A stretch of DNA of 64,000 nucleotides from Paramecium octaurelia (Eukaryota > Ciliophora > Oligohymenophorea > Peniculida > Parameciidae): positions 186,001 through 250,000 of the forward strand of contig CAJJDP010000028.1 of assembly GCA_905182995.1 (NCBI GenBank), given 5' to 3'. Shown piece by piece: positions 35,645-48,115 of the stretch. Position numbers and translations under genes: made by a program. Each line of letters starts with the position of its first letter. Position 1 is the stretch's first letter. The notes under the pieces were generated by a model. The model saw nothing but the letters and a program-made list of their open reading frames with translations. It had not been told where the DNA came from and did not search any database.

Positions 35645-36081
35645 AAAAAGAACAAAAATAGGAAGAACTTGGATTGAATAATTATTTTTAAGGAGAATAT
35701 AATAATTGACTTGTTATAAATAAGATTTTAATTAGAATTCATATTCTTTAAGAAACATCAACGTAGATTCACCCTTTTATTTAATTGATTTCACAGTAAT
35801 CATAATTATAATAAATTATTTATTTAATTTTGAGTGGATAAGACATAATTTAGTTAAGATATAACAAAAATATATTTTTGAAATTAAAATCTCCATTCAC
35901 TTACGTTTTGCATTCATTATAAATTTAAAGGATTTTATTAGCAAGCCCTATTGTTAAATCAGCCATATAATTAAATCTGTTTATATCTATTTCTGTGAAA
36001 AATGTCTAACATTCCGAAATTCGATTATTATTGTTTCATCAGAATATCTTACTCAAACCATTTATATAATAAAATTAATTT
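35645..36081. other. Intergenic, no gene seen
   Basis: This 437-bp AT-rich spacer has nothing recognisable. Confidence 0.45.
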
Positions 36082-36363
36082 ATGCAAATGATGTGTTTTT
36101 AATATAATGGTGGGAACAATCGTAATGTGGATGGCATAGAATAAGTTCTTATCAATGGCAAGTGGGTGTTAGCTGATGATGTATCTCAAATTAACTAGGC
36201 AATTAAAAACTCAATAAATGAGGAATAAAATGAAGGATAAATTATGAATTAAGATTAACCAAAGGTGGAACCCTAATAGTAAAAATAAGGTGGAAATGAA
36301 GAAATTCAAGTTTAAGAAGATGGATAATAATAATAACCATAACCAATTAAGGATCAATTCTGA
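36082..36363 (+). CDS. Small Gln-rich hypothetical protein
   Basis: Intronless 93-residue frame. The N-terminal third (NVDGIEQVLINGKWVLADDV) looks folded, with alternating beta-like hydrophobics. The remainder is Gln/Glu/Asn-rich and low complexity. No family is recognised. Confidence 0.5.
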
Positions 36364-36496
36364 TAAAATAATAAAATTCAATCCATCTAATTAATATATA
36401 TATTTTATATATAGATATTTAGTTCCAATAAATTATATATTTTCAAAATTAACTTTTAGATTGAAAATTTCTTGATAACAATGTGTCCTATATTAA

Positions 36497-37067
36497 ATGT
36501 CTTATTTATTTGAAAATTGTAAAGTGAGTTTATTAACTAGAAGTATCAATCCAACAAGAAAATTCAATTTTAGTCAAATAATCATAAAATATTTGAATAT
36601 GTAATTCTAACAAGCTGAAGAAATAAGTCATTTTAAGAAATTAACAAGAACTATATTAGATTTATTGTAAATAGTTAAATTACTAAAAATAAGAGTTCAT
36701 GAACAGAGAAGATTTCAGAAGTAAATTAAGGGAATTTCGTCTAAGAAGTAAATTATAAAGTACACAGGTATCAAAAGTTATTTGGAAGATGAAAAAAAGA
36801 TGAATAACAGTTGCTGTTTAAAATTGTATTTAGTATAATTATGCATTCATTTTATTTAGGCAATTTAGTAAGAATGAACCTATTAAGTAAAAAGAGGTTT
36901 CATTTTCTGGATATAGACAAATTCATCCACTTTAACAAACAATCCAAATTAAGGTTCAAACCAATAGAACCATAAAAACGTATGATAAAATTGAGAAAAC
37001 ACTCATAGATTTAAGTGGCATTTAATTTAATTTTAAGTTATTCATATTGTTAATTAAGAAAGACTGA
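36497..37067 (+). CDS. Hypothetical basic protein with one 34-nt intron
   Basis: Predicted 178 residues. Exon 1 encodes CKVSLLTRSINPTRKFNF and a helical basic stretch (KLLKIRVHEQRRFQKQIKGI). After a 34-nt intron (36826-36859), long for this genome, exon 2 reads FSKNEPIKQKEVSFSGYRQI then TIQIKVQTNRTIKTYDKIEK. The spliced length is 179 codons. No family is recognised. The small neighbours on both sides are also orphan-like. Confidence 0.45.
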
Positions 37068-37476
37068 ATTAATATATAGAAAGTATAAGAATATTGCTAA
37101 AACAATTTCAAATAATTTATTTTAAGTTTAGCTCTTTAGGTTAACGTGAGGTTATGCTGAATCAACATTTAATTTTCAGTAAAATTAGCTAATAATAAAT
37201 GAATGAAAGAATATAAGATAAACCCAAATTTTTTAGCCATAGAAAAGGAATTTAATAATATTAAATGATAAATTTATTTGTTTCATTAGCTTAGATATGA
37301 ATTATTTATTTAAATAATAATATCAATATAATTTAAATGAATACGTCTTTCTTTAACGCTTATCAGGTTACTAAAATGATATAACTTTGAAAATTCTAAG
37401 AAAATTATTAATTTTTAAATATAAATAGCATAATAGAATAAATGATATAATTAAAATAACATGAAGAGAGTAAAAA
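37068..37476. other. Convergent intergenic spacer
   Basis: This 409-bp AT-rich gap lies between the 3' ends of two convergent genes. No gene is seen. Confidence 0.45.
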
Positions 37477-37983
37477 TCAGTATGACAAGCTATTATTGTT
37501 AAACGAATCGTAACTATCCCTCTCAAACAATAACTTGTTACTTTCTGTAATTTAGCACTTTGCCCTAAAGATCATAAAGTTATCTTCATCATCTTATTTA
37601 ATTTTGATTAAATAGACATTTTCTCCTTCATCGAATTGATGGTCTTATTTAGCAGGTATTTGTTCTGAGGCATCATTAACAAAATATAAATTATTAGCAT
37701 TTTCAGCCTTTATGATATTTAAAAATGTCTAACACTCCTTTTCATTACCTGTGCAATTATAAAAAAGTGTTTAATTATTAAATTAATGTTCTGGAATAGC
37801 TAAATCATTGTAGATTGCCAATGATGTTGAATTTGAAAATTGTTGTTTTGGAGCTAAGAAGTCGTATTTTTAGTGTGAAATCTAATGTAATGATATGGGT
37901 TTTGGTGAGAATTCATAATCATTATTTACAATTGACAATATACAAGTGATTGCCAATAGAGACAATAAGCCATAATTCATCAT
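37477..37983 (-). CDS. Secreted hypothetical protein
   Basis: Intronless, 168 residues. The N-terminus MMNYGLLSLLAITCILSIVN is a clear signal peptide. The mature part is Asn/Asp/Glu-rich with three cysteines (YNCTGNEKECQTF and later FRAKCQ), and one NCT sequon. No transmembrane segment follows, so it is predicted to be secreted, perhaps to dense-core secretory granules (trichocysts) or the alveolar lumen. It does not clearly match trichocyst matrix proteins. Its start is 59 bp from the stop of the bZIP gene upstream on the same strand. Confidence 0.6.
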
Positions 37984-38042
37984 CTTTTGTTTAGTAATGA
38001 CATTAACTCTTATCATCTCATGACTTGCTTCTTAAGTACAAC

Positions 38043-38498
38043 TCATACATTTATAATTCTGACTAATTAACATTTTATTAATATATACTTCAATTCTTCC
38101 AAGTATTATATTTTTAATCTTTACTAATTGTTCTCTTCAATCAATAATTATATTTGATCCTCTTTTTATTTTAGTAACACCTAATAGTTTTAATTCTCCA
38201 AGATCAGAGAATCAAATTATTGCTTTTTTCTATCTCTAGATTGTTAAGCTGAATTTCTATTTCTTAATTTTCTGAGTTCTTCTTTTGAGAGATTATTATT
38301 TGATTCAGATTTGGTTTTGTGTTTTTTTTCTATTCTTTTCTTTAAAATTCTTTCCTTTCGATCGTTTTTGAACTTTTATTCTAAATCAGTAGATTTGCTA
38401 TGTTCAGGAGTTTCCACATTTTCGCAACATGGAGGGAAAATCATATCATCCTCATAATCGAAAGGGATATTACAATCATCTTAATCAATAAAATTCAT
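38043..38498 (-). CDS. bZIP transcription factor
   Basis: Intronless, 151 residues. An acidic N-terminal segment (IDQDDCNIPFDYEDDM) precedes a textbook bZIP: KEELRKLRNRNSAQQSRDRK, where N-R-N-S-A-Q-Q-S-R matches the N-x7-R core, followed by a zipper beginning FDSLILENQNYQVLLKQKED. The basic region is of the XBP1/Hac1 or CREB/ATF kind. The C-terminus after IQYLEELKYILIKCQL may be longer if a further intron exists; the TGA at 38043 is the first in frame. Confidence 0.8.
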
Positions 38499-39034
38499 TT
38501 ATTTATTTTTAGTTAAACTTAATATTCCTATAGAAAAATCACTAAATAAGTACTAATATATATATTTTGCTGACGTGGCCAGAAATAAACAGAAATCAAA
38601 TACCTTAAATATTAATACTTATCACATTTTAAATAGAATCCTCTCATCAACAGGGCTTAAGCTAATTCTACTCAACAAATATGTTTTAATTATTTTAAAT
38701 CTATCTACACAATATATAGATTCAATTTAATTATCGATAATATATTCATATCAATATGTAAATGATGAACACGTTTTAAATTTATATCATTCTAAGTAAC
38801 TTATTCCGACCTTTTTGATTATACATCATAGAGGTTGAACTCTTAATGTCCATTTTAGCAACGAATTTAAAATTTGATATCAAATCTATTAAAAGAAAGC
38901 AAATTCTTTATATAGATTTTAAAAGTTTTTATTATTTAAATTTATTGGAGTAACATGTTTAATTGATTATATATGTTAATTAGATATGTACAATTTATAA
39001 TATAAGAAATTTAGTATAAAACTCATATTCATAT
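38499..39034. other. Intergenic, no gene seen
   Basis: This 536-bp AT-rich spacer has nothing recognisable. Confidence 0.45.
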
Positions 39035-40432
39035 TCAAGAATTAATTGCAAATGATTTTACGGGATAGTTCCGAAAAAGCAATTAAATACTATCCTATAT
39101 ATCAAGATGGTTAAGCAACAAACTTGAGAGGTTCTATAAAAAGAAATTTGATTCGAACTGTTGCTTAAAAGAATATAGGTCAATATTAATTATTTGAATT
39201 AAGATATCACATCCCCTTCTTTTGAGAATTATTTGAGATTAAAATGAATTTCTTCTTTAAATTGTTGAAAGTATTTCAAAAATCTACATCATAAATATCT
39301 TCATTTGATAATAAAAGGTAAAAATTTGAGTATTCTAATTTTATGAAACAAACTCAATAGAAATTTTGTGAAAAATATACATTCGAAATACTTTGAAGAG
39401 TTTAACCATCATGTCTTATAAGTTAATCTTTTTGATGATCCTTTTGTTTAAAAATAACAGAGATTATGCTCCCCAATTAAAAAAAATTTAATGAACATGT
39501 TTGTTATTTGAACTCAGAAACTGAATACAATTTGCTTATTGTAATTATATTTCCTCCTCCTTTTAAATCCCAGCATTGATTTTTTCAAGAATTACCAAGT
39601 ATTCAACAGTTTGAATGTCCACACAACATATTTTTAATAAAAATTTTTGCTTTTTATAAGATATTAAAAATTTTTAAGGGAGTCGAAGTTTTGGCTAAAG
39701 TAGTTGACTTTCTACAGTGATAGCTTTATCTGTGATATAAATTCTTAATAACTTTCTAACATTACATCCTTCACAATAATAATTATCAAATCCAGGAAAG
39801 TATTCTAATTTATGAGATCCAATTAAATTAAACAATAGCTATTCTTTTATGTAGTTAAGCCTAATAAAAGGCTAGTCGATAATAAATGAAGTATTTTTTA
39901 ACCAATAATTTTCTTTCAAGCTCAATAGAAAACACTTTCTTGAATTTTTTTCATTAAAATATATACTCACAAGTATTACAAAGGTACTTATAATGCTTAT
40001 GAAAACTAAGAGATAGTCAATTCTTTTTGATAAAATTGATGTTAGTGCTAGTCGTATAATTAAATGACAAAAAGCTTGAATGACAGCATGACTAAAATTA
40101 GAGACTATATATAAAACAGCTTGTAGCTACATAAAGGTATTTCCATAAGTGTAATATTCTAATTTATTAGTAGTAGCTGGGTCAACATTCAATTCCAAAA
40201 ATCCCACAATAATATTTGCTATAGTAAGAGCATCTTAGAGATAGTGAATTTTTTTCAGTATTATAACTATTATGAATAGTAAAACAGATAAGATGCTAAA
40301 GGTGACATTCAAATACCAGGTTTCAATGGAGTGATTTAAAAAATGGAATCCTAAAACAACTAGGTTAGAAATAAAAAATATCCCAATAATAAAAATGAAA
40401 ATCGGTTTTTAGATTGAACCTGTCCTTTCCAT
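39035..40432 (-). CDS. Polytopic membrane protein with cytosolic C-terminal region, function unknown
   Basis: One uninterrupted frame of 466 codons. The N-terminal ~200 residues contain at least four hydrophobic segments (IFIFIIGIFFISNLVVLGF; LNVTFSILSVLLFIIVIIL; VLYIVSNFSHAVIQAF; YLLVFISIISTFVILVSIYF). The remaining ~260 residues are soluble-looking, with a cysteine pair in NYYCEGCNVRK and several basic helices. A membrane sensor followed by a signalling module is possible, but no catalytic motif is visible. The low-complexity C-terminal part may include unrecognised short introns. Confidence 0.5.
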
Positions 40433-41414
40433 TTAATATTGCTATTCTAATTTCTAATTCTGAAATGTTAAGATCAATTTTTTAATATTTTTCATAAATT
40501 AATTAAATCTAAAAACAGTGTTAGCTTAATTATGCTATTGAAATATATAAAATTTTTGTAGATGAAACAATAAATTAAAAATTTTTCATTAAACCACACA
40601 GTAACTTTTATAAATAATAAAGGTTATTAATTAATTTCATATGTGATTTATACTATTAATTGACTTACCAAAATTTAATATATCCAATCTACAAAATCTA
40701 AAAGATACATGATTTTTAATTTTTATACTCATATTCCTATTGGTATTTAATATAGTTACTATTATTTTTCAAATGGAACGAAGTCTAATTTAACTAAACC
40801 ATAGGATAAATTTGTAAAGTCTAATTGATTAAAAATTTATTCATGTAAAAATTGTATTTTTTAATAAGGTTATTTACTATTTCTTTTTCCATATCCCTCT
40901 TTACTCAAATATTACTTAATACTGCAACTTTCATTTTATTTTTTTTCCAATATTTGTGAATAATTTACAATTTCATATCAAAATCTATTGTTCACATCAG
41001 TTCAACTTTTGTATAATTGTGTCAAATGAATAATTTATTTAGAAACCCTTTGAATTTTATGTTTTCTTTAATCATCCAATCAAATATGATATATTGATTC
41101 TTTTGGAATCCTTCAGTTCAATTTTAAAAAAACTAAACTTTTATTTAAACATTAGAATATTTTTTATTACTAACGAAGAACTTATAATTAACAATCAATC
41201 CAATCTTATTGTTAATTGGATATTAGAGTTATTATAAATCTATAGATCAATAATAATTCTATAGATCAAGCTTATGATATAATAACCTACAATTCTAATG
41301 TACTTTATTACCATATGAATCTACCCAATATGGAGGTTGATTGCTTATATATCACAGAATTCCATTGAGATTAAGAAATTAATTTTATATCACATACAAT
41401 ATTTATTAATTAAA
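40433..41414. other. Long divergent intergenic region
   Basis: This 982-bp AT-rich region lies between divergent genes and presumably holds both promoters. Open frames here read as low-complexity and are not supported as genes. Confidence 0.45.
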
Positions 41415-41893
41415 ATGATTAAAGTATTTTTGATTGTAAATAGCAGTGGAAAAATTCGTATTCGTCGTTTTTATGATGAAGTGGAGTGTATTAATATTCT
41501 TAAATATTAGTCGCCAGATAGCAATAAATTGAATAAAAGTTAGTATAATTGACAAGCAAATTAAGTCCTAATAGTTGTAATTTCTTTAAGGATCTTGATG
41601 GAATATACGACAAAAAATGTAAAATTGTTATGAGATTTTTCGGAACTCTGTATTTCATTGCGGTGATTGATGAAGATGAGTCTGAATTAGGTGTTCTTGA
41701 CTTAATTTAAAATATTGTGGATCTTATGGACAAGATCTTTGAAAATGCATGTGAACTAGATGTCCTTTATCATCCAGACAAAATGAATGCTTTGATCGAT
41801 GAAATTATTGTGGCAGGCATTGTTGTTGAAACAAATATTATGGATATACAAGATGCACTCAAATAGCAAGAGACTCAAATTAAAAATAAATGA
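41415..41893 (+). CDS. AP3S: AP-3 adaptor complex sigma (small) subunit
   Basis: Predicted 151 residues. The sequence follows sigma-3 from start to end: MIKVFLIVNSSGKIRIRRFY, EFARQQQIEQKLVQLTSKL, NSCNFFKDLDG, GTLYFIAVIDEDESELGVLD, LIQNIVDLMDKIFENACELD, and IIVAGIVVETN. ESELGxLDLIQ and the VCELD/ACELD motif are diagnostic of AP-3 rather than AP-1/AP-2. Family role: longin-fold core subunit of the coat that sorts cargo to lysosome-related organelles. One 23-nt intron (41488-41510); spliced length is 152 codons. Confidence 0.93.
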
Positions 41894-42022
41894 GTTTATA
41901 ATATTTAGACATAGCCAAGTTATATTAATATATTGAATCGGTCTGAACTGGAATTCTTTTATTATACTTAAGTGCTTAATCAGCATACATAAATAAATTG
42001 CAATTTTTATATTATTCTTATT

Positions 42023-42890
42023 ATGAATTGTCATAAATGCTTCTTTGCAATTGCTAAATTTAATCACCAAAAAGATTACTATGCTATACTCAATCTATCC
42101 TAAACAAATGATTAAAGTGCTATAAAGAAGGCATATTATGCTTTAGCAAAGAAATTTCATCCAGATCTTAATTAGGGAAGAGAAGAAAAGTTTAAGGAAG
42201 TCAATGAAGCTTATGAAGTTATAATTTTGAATACTTCTATAGATACTTTCAGATGAAAATACAAAGAGAGATTATGATAATATGAGAAATGTAGGATCAA
42301 ATTAATAAAGTTATTAACATTCTGAGTAATATTAAGACCCTCGAAGAAATTACGCTAATCAATAATAATAATCATATCGTACTAACTAAAATTATAGGTA
42401 TATGAAAATAATAATAAAGTTAAAAATGGAACACAAGAACGGCATATGAATAAGCCTTTAAATAAGCTTCTTAAAATTTCTACTATTAGCAATAATAATA
42501 ATAACAATATCAGCAGAAAGGTTATAGGAATAATTACGATGAGGAAATGAGGAGAAGGGAAGAAGCATTGAATTAATTTGCATAAGAAGCTTTATTAAGG
42601 AAATAGAGAGAGTACTAGGCTAGACAATAATATTATGAATAAGAAAAGAGAAAAAACCAATTTTATAATGAAAGAGAAAGAGAGGCTTATGAAGACTATT
42701 TAAGATAAAGAGAATATGAACAATATCAAAGAGAAAAATTTGTATTTAAATTAAGAATATTTCTTAGGAAGAATATCAGAATAAAGCAAAAAATTTTGAA
42801 GATAGTGTTGAAAACATTCAAAAAAATTGGAATTAAATTAAATCAAATGTAAGTTCCTTATGGAATTCTATTAAAGGAAAAAAAGATTGA
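42023..42890 (+). CDS. J-domain (DnaJ/Hsp40) co-chaperone
   Basis: Predicted 264 residues. The J domain is N-terminal: KDYYAILNLSQTNDQSAIKK, AYYALAKKFHPDLNQG with the essential HPD, then FKEVNEAYEILSDENTKRDY. There is no Gly/Phe or zinc region, so it is a class III J protein; it should stimulate an Hsp70. The rest is a Gln/Tyr-rich segment followed by a charged helix (YNEREREAYEDYLRQREYEQ). A short N-terminal extension with two cysteines (MNCHKCFFAIAKFNHQ) might be a targeting peptide. Introns: 42218-42242 (25, starting GTT), 42398-42419 (22) and 42742-42767 (26). Spliced length is 265 codons. Confidence 0.9.
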
Positions 42891-43622
42891 AATACCATCA
42901 TATTTAATAAAATCTAAAATAATTATAAATATCTAAGAGGATTTTTAAAGAATATCTTATAAATTACACAAATTAAATTGAACATTAATTGAGGAGTAAT
43001 ATTAGCATTATAATATTTCTATATAGTTCATTAATAGTATTGTAACCTAAATCAATTTTATCAGATACTATTTACTTTTTGATTTCTCATTTTTCTACTT
43101 CACATAATTGAAAATCATTTTAGATTTACATCATATTATGCTTGAATTCCTTATTAACAAAGAATGGCATAAAATGCAAATTTTTGATTTGATTAAATAT
43201 ATTTTTAATTTGATAAGATCTTAAAAACTCAAAGTTTAGTAACCAATCAAATTATTATTATAACGAGGGCCTAAATTTAGCAACTCTATTTTTAGAAGAG
43301 TTAGTAATAGTGTTATTAATTAAACAAAGTTGGAATACAATTAGGATACCTTTATGAATGAAGATTATTTATTATATAAATGAGAAAGTATTAAATTAAA
43401 TTAAAATAAAATATTTGTTTTACTATTAAAAAATGTGTTAGAGAAATATTTATTGTTTATATATATCTTATAAAAATTCTTATAGTTATATATCATTTTT
43501 ATAGGTAATAATGCGATTTACCAAATTAGATACATTTTTTTTTAGTTTATATTTAATAATAAACCATCATTAAGACCTGATATCATTGGATCATTTTTAA
43601 TAAATATAGTAAATATATTCAA
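42891..43622. other. Intergenic, no gene seen
   Basis: This 732-bp AT-rich region holds only low-complexity open frames. Confidence 0.4.
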
Positions 43623-44003
43623 ATGAGCAAAACTACTTGGGATGAGTTAGTGAGTTCTGAATGTAACCAAGAGCGTTAATCAGAATCATCAGAGTTTAAA
43701 TTTGAGACCCTTTAAAAAAGAGGCAGTTAAACAACAGATGCCGAAGCTAAACGTTACCATAAAATTCCATTAAAAACACAAATTTAATTGTTTTAAATGG
43801 TCTTTTAATAAGGGAAAAGAATAAAACAGGTTTAAGCTTGTATACTAAAGTTAGGTTGCGAAATCATTGAGAATGAATTATTCAAGTGCTAAGTCATTGA
43901 TTCATTATTATAAAAAAAATAAAAGACCCATTCCAATAGCAATATCCAGCATACTAAGCCTAAATAAAACATGTATTATTAAGGAAACAAGGTAAGGTAA
44001 TGA
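43623..44003 (+). CDS. Hypothetical protein, possibly 5' part of a longer gene
   Basis: An intronless frame of 127 codons begins MSKTTWDELVSSECNQERQS, contains a basic helical region (IPLKTQIQLFQMVFQQGKRI; CILKLGCEIIENELFK), and ends in a TGA within GTAAGGTAATGA. The GTAAG could be an intron donor joining this to the coding-like region that follows, but I found no acceptor of normal length. Function unknown. Confidence 0.45.
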
Positions 44004-44019
44004 TAATTTTTTCGTTGAC

Positions 44020-45290
44020 ATACGAATAAATTAAAAAAGTATTAGGAAATATAATTATTATTAACAATAAAGCATAGATCTTAATAACGTATCGAAATGA
44101 GTTCAGAGGAAATTGATTAATTATTATATTTCTCATAATTCCTTCTTTATAAAAATTATTATAATTATTTCTTAGATAATTTTTATAAAGGTTGGGTTTA
44201 TGCAATCCCAAAAAATAATAGTTTTTAAAAGAGAATTGATTTTAGAAGGCAATTTTTAGTCCTTGAATTTTGCATCAATAACGCTTTTTAATAAATGAAA
44301 CAACTTAAACATAATTATAAATTAATTATCATAAAATGTGATTGTATTTAATAATTGCATATCTGATCTCTAAAATTAATAATAGAATTTTACTCAAGGC
44401 ATAATCGATAGAACCCTTTTGGTAATAAAATTACCAAATAAATTAGCATAAGTGAAGTTAAACAAAAGATATTAAGAGAAAAATATATAAATAATTAAAC
44501 ACACAACCTTAACTGTTAATGAATTCTAAAAGGAATCTAGTAATATTTTTAAAAGAATAATCTAGATCAAATATTTTTTATTTCAATTTATTATAAACAG
44601 AATCCACGAAGATTAAGAATTCCAATTTAAAAATAGTAATTTATTCAATCTGTTTTTTATTGCTGTGAGCAATTTAAAAATAAAATAGAACTTATTTAAA
44701 GAATCTACACTTGATAATTAGAAAACTAATAAAAAATCAAAAATGTTATAAACATTATAATAAGAAACTTTATTCTATCTTAATGATTAATTGCAGAAGC
44801 TAAATTATCTATGATGTTTTCTATAATAAGTTTATTTACAATCAAAATGTTGGTATAGAAGTAAAATTCAAGTAAGTTGGTTAAATATTACTTGCAATAA
44901 ATGAAGAATTAATATAAGAAATAAAAATTAAATTCAACACTACATTTTTGAGTGAAGATAAATACAAAAAATAATTAATTTAAAATGAATCTTAAATAGA
45001 ATCTCTTAATCAATACGCAAATTATAATAGTATTGCAATTGATCCTCTTGATTATATTGCTTTAGTGATTCATTTTTATGACATCTTTAATACTCAATAA
45101 TATAAATAGTATATAATTTAATAATCTTAGGATGATCTACTGGAACAAATAATACACTTTTAATTTATTCTTTAAAATACTTATATTTGTATTTTTTAAT
45201 TATGTCTTTTTTTACTGAATTTTTTAGATTGGACCTGTTATTTCTTTATCAAATGTTATTTTTATAATTGAGGAGTTATCGGAGAAATTT
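44020..45290 (+). pseudogene. Coding-like region with several frame changes
   Basis: Three or more plus-strand frames in succession encode protein-like sequence: EMSSEEIDQLLYFSQFLLYK and FYKGWVYAIPKNNS near 44090-44380; IIDRTLLVIKLPNKLAQVKL, then EFQFKNSNLFNLFFIAVSNL near 44400-44760; and YNKFIYNQNVGIEVKFKQVG, then SIAIDPLDYIALVIHFYDIF near 44820-45160. Normal-sized introns do not connect the frames. This is either a multi-exon gene with unusual splicing, a sequence-error cluster or a decaying gene. No family is recognised. Confidence 0.4.
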
Positions 45291-45435
45291 CTATAGAGTT
45301 GAGATTGGATCCTTTTTTTACATACTCATTAGAATAAGTAATTTCTTTAAATATAAATTTCAGTTTGGATATTTTAATTATAGCGAGATTAATAATTAGT
45401 ATGTATGCCTATTTATTAAATAATATAAATCTTGC

Positions 45436-48092
45436 ATGTCGGAAAAGAAAGGAGAGACATTGCAGGACCAAATGAAAACTCTTCAAGGAGAAATCAATAA
45501 GTTGCATTAAGAAATAGATTCAAAGAAGAGAGAAATTACAAAATTAAAAAATGACAATACTTTGAGATTAGAAAAAATAAATTGGGTGTAAGTTTATATT
45601 TATTAAATGATAGCTAGGAAAAGGTAAGGAAAATGTAGAGAGAAAAAAAAGTGCTTGAGTTGAATGATTAAACTTTAAGTGTAGGTCATACAACCACTAA
45701 GCATTCAACTACAATGAAAGAAGTCTAACCCCAGACAGATGCATAAAAACCTCCCTAGTAAGAGATATAATTAGAGAAAATGCAAATGCTAGAATTTTTT
45801 AACTAGTATTTGGATCAAACAAACAAATAGATGGTTAAATTTTAAACAAATAGAAAAAAAAATGGCGAAAAAGATGAATATATCAATCCGTATCCCACTA
45901 TTAATATCAAATACACAATTGAAGGTATAGAGTAAGGTGAAAGTTCATCATTTCGTTTAGATTAAGAAACAACATTCTAAAATCTAAAAGAACTGGCATT
46001 TTACTATTGGAATTTGGCTCCATATTTAAGAAAATTCGATGAAAAGGATAGCGAAATTATGGAAGATTTAGAACTAACAGATGAAAATCATTCTAGAATA
46101 GAATTGAAAGAAAAAGTTATTGATTTTTTTACAAATAGGGGAGTCTCAAATATTTCTTAGATTACGCTATTACTTTAAAAAAAGAAAACTGTGAAACCAG
46201 CATTAAATAGTTTATAGATAGAAAGTATCAAAATAAATGGTGGAAATAAAGCTGCCAGCTATTCAGGGGCATTTACAGTTCATAAAAACAGAATAAAAGC
46301 TATTGATACATATAATCTATTTTTTTAAAAGTTTCCAGGATTAAAATACTACATAAGTGAATTGCAAATTTAAAAAGAGTTTCAAGACCAATAAAGAGAA
46401 TTTGAAAAAAACAATGTTGATAAAGCATCAGAACAGAAATTTGAATTAGATGATATGAATTGTCTTATCTTGAGCTCTATCATAGTCATCTTAGTACTAA
46501 CTTTACTTAGCTATACAGCTTATTTAAGTCCTTAATTTGTAAATCTAAATTTCGCCTTCATTAATAATTTAATTGGAATAAGTTCAAATGGAGAATACTA
46601 TAAAATAACTTCAATCCCAGAATTTTATTATTACATGGAAACCTTTCTTGGGGGAACCATGTATAATTCTGATAAAGGAGACAATCCATTTCGTTCTAAT
46701 TATGAGATGATAGGAGGCATTTAATTGAGAATCCTCAGAAGTGATTTGTATGAATGCAACAAATATGTTAATGAGTTACAAAAATATAGTTGTTTTGATA
46801 TTGTCTATGACGCTAATAAAGCAAATAAATCGGACTTTCAAAATTATACATATTAGACAGCAGAAGAACTAGGAATCAAATACTTTCAAAAAGGAAATTT
46901 GACTACTTACACTGATGGAGGATATGTGGTAGAATTTAATAGAGATATCACTACAGAGGCCTTTTTAGAGAAGATAAACAAATTAAGAAGAGAATAATTT
47001 TTAGATGCGGCTACAGCTGTTATCTTTATTAATTTTGTTATTTACAATCCTAGTATCAATTTATGGATTTAGGTTAATTTTTTATTAGAAAGAAATGCTC
47101 AAAATAAACTAACACCTTACCGAACAGAATTAATTGGATTTATACCAAATTTATATTATGGAGAGGATGGTTAACGTTTATTTTAGATTGATATCGCTAA
47201 ATTGATTATGGCTTGCATACTGTTATCTTTTGTTGCATATAGATTTTATAGGATAAAATAAAATACAGGTAAATTAGGGCCTGCATTCTTATATATAACA
47301 ATGGAAATTGGATTTTTCAATTGCGGAGTTGGAATTCTAACTATAATTTCAGTGGCAATGTCATTGTAATAGTCTTTGTAAGGGTAGGATCCTTAGGAAC
47401 TAGTCAATTAAGCAGAATTTGTGGTAAATAAATTAAGCGATTTAATAGCATTTGGAATTGGAGGCAGATTTATATAAAAAGGCAGAATTGTTTTTAACAA
47501 TCAGTATAATGTTCTTGTTTCTAAGGTTATCTTATGTATTAAAATTGAATGATAGAGTTGCAATTATCTTTTTAACTTACAGTAAAAGTTTTAAGGAATT
47601 ACTTCCATTTTTGGCTATAGAGTTTCCATTATTTTTGGGATTTGTTATGGTCTTTTAAATTATTTATGGAAATGTGTTTCCTTAATATTCCTCATTTACT
47701 TTAGCAATTGCCAGTTAATTAACCATGGTATTTTATTCTATTAGTATTAGATTTAAGGATAATTAAATATCACCTAATTTGTAAACTATTCTCCAATAAT
47801 TTCAATGATAGTAATTCTGTTTTACTATTTCTTTATGTTATTCTTCATTATTTCATTATTTTAAGCAATTTTGATAGAATGCTTTAGAATTGTTATAATG
47901 AAGAATGGATATCCATAAGATAAAGATTAAGGACTGTCTATAGGAGACTTATTTAGTTGGATGTTTTCTTGGACATAGTTATTTGCCAGTAAAAAGAATA
48001 CTTCAGGAGACTAATAAAATTTGAAACAGCAAGACAAGCCTCCTGTAGATTAAGAAGAAAAGTAGGGAATAAATTCTGCCACAGAAAATTGA
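45436..48092 (+). CDS. PKD2: Polycystin-2-like (PKD2/TRPP) cation channel
   Basis: Predicted 860 residues. The N-terminal ~330 are cytosolic and Gln/Lys-rich with an initial coiled coil. TM1 (ILSSIIVILVLTLLSYTAYL) is followed by a large extracellular polycystin domain (FYYYMETFLGGTMYN, YTDGGYVVEFNRD, FLDAATAVIFINFVIYNPSI). Further membrane segments are KLIMACILLSFVAYRFY, FLYITMEIGFFNCGVGIL, KAELFLTISIMFLFLRLSYV and LPFLAIEFPLFLGFVMVFQI, then the pore/S6 region ending LFQAILIECFR. The family forms ciliary or ER calcium-permeable channels. Introns: 45588-45613 (26), 47424-47448 (25) and 47728-47750 (23). Spliced length is 861 codons. The gene converges on the next one with a 23-bp gap. Confidence 0.9.
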
Positions 48093-48115
48093 ATTAATTT
48101 ACGCTAAAATATTAA

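Noticed and set aside
41756-42070. Minus-strand 104-codon frame
   Set aside because: Antisense shadow of the AP-3 sigma and J-domain genes.
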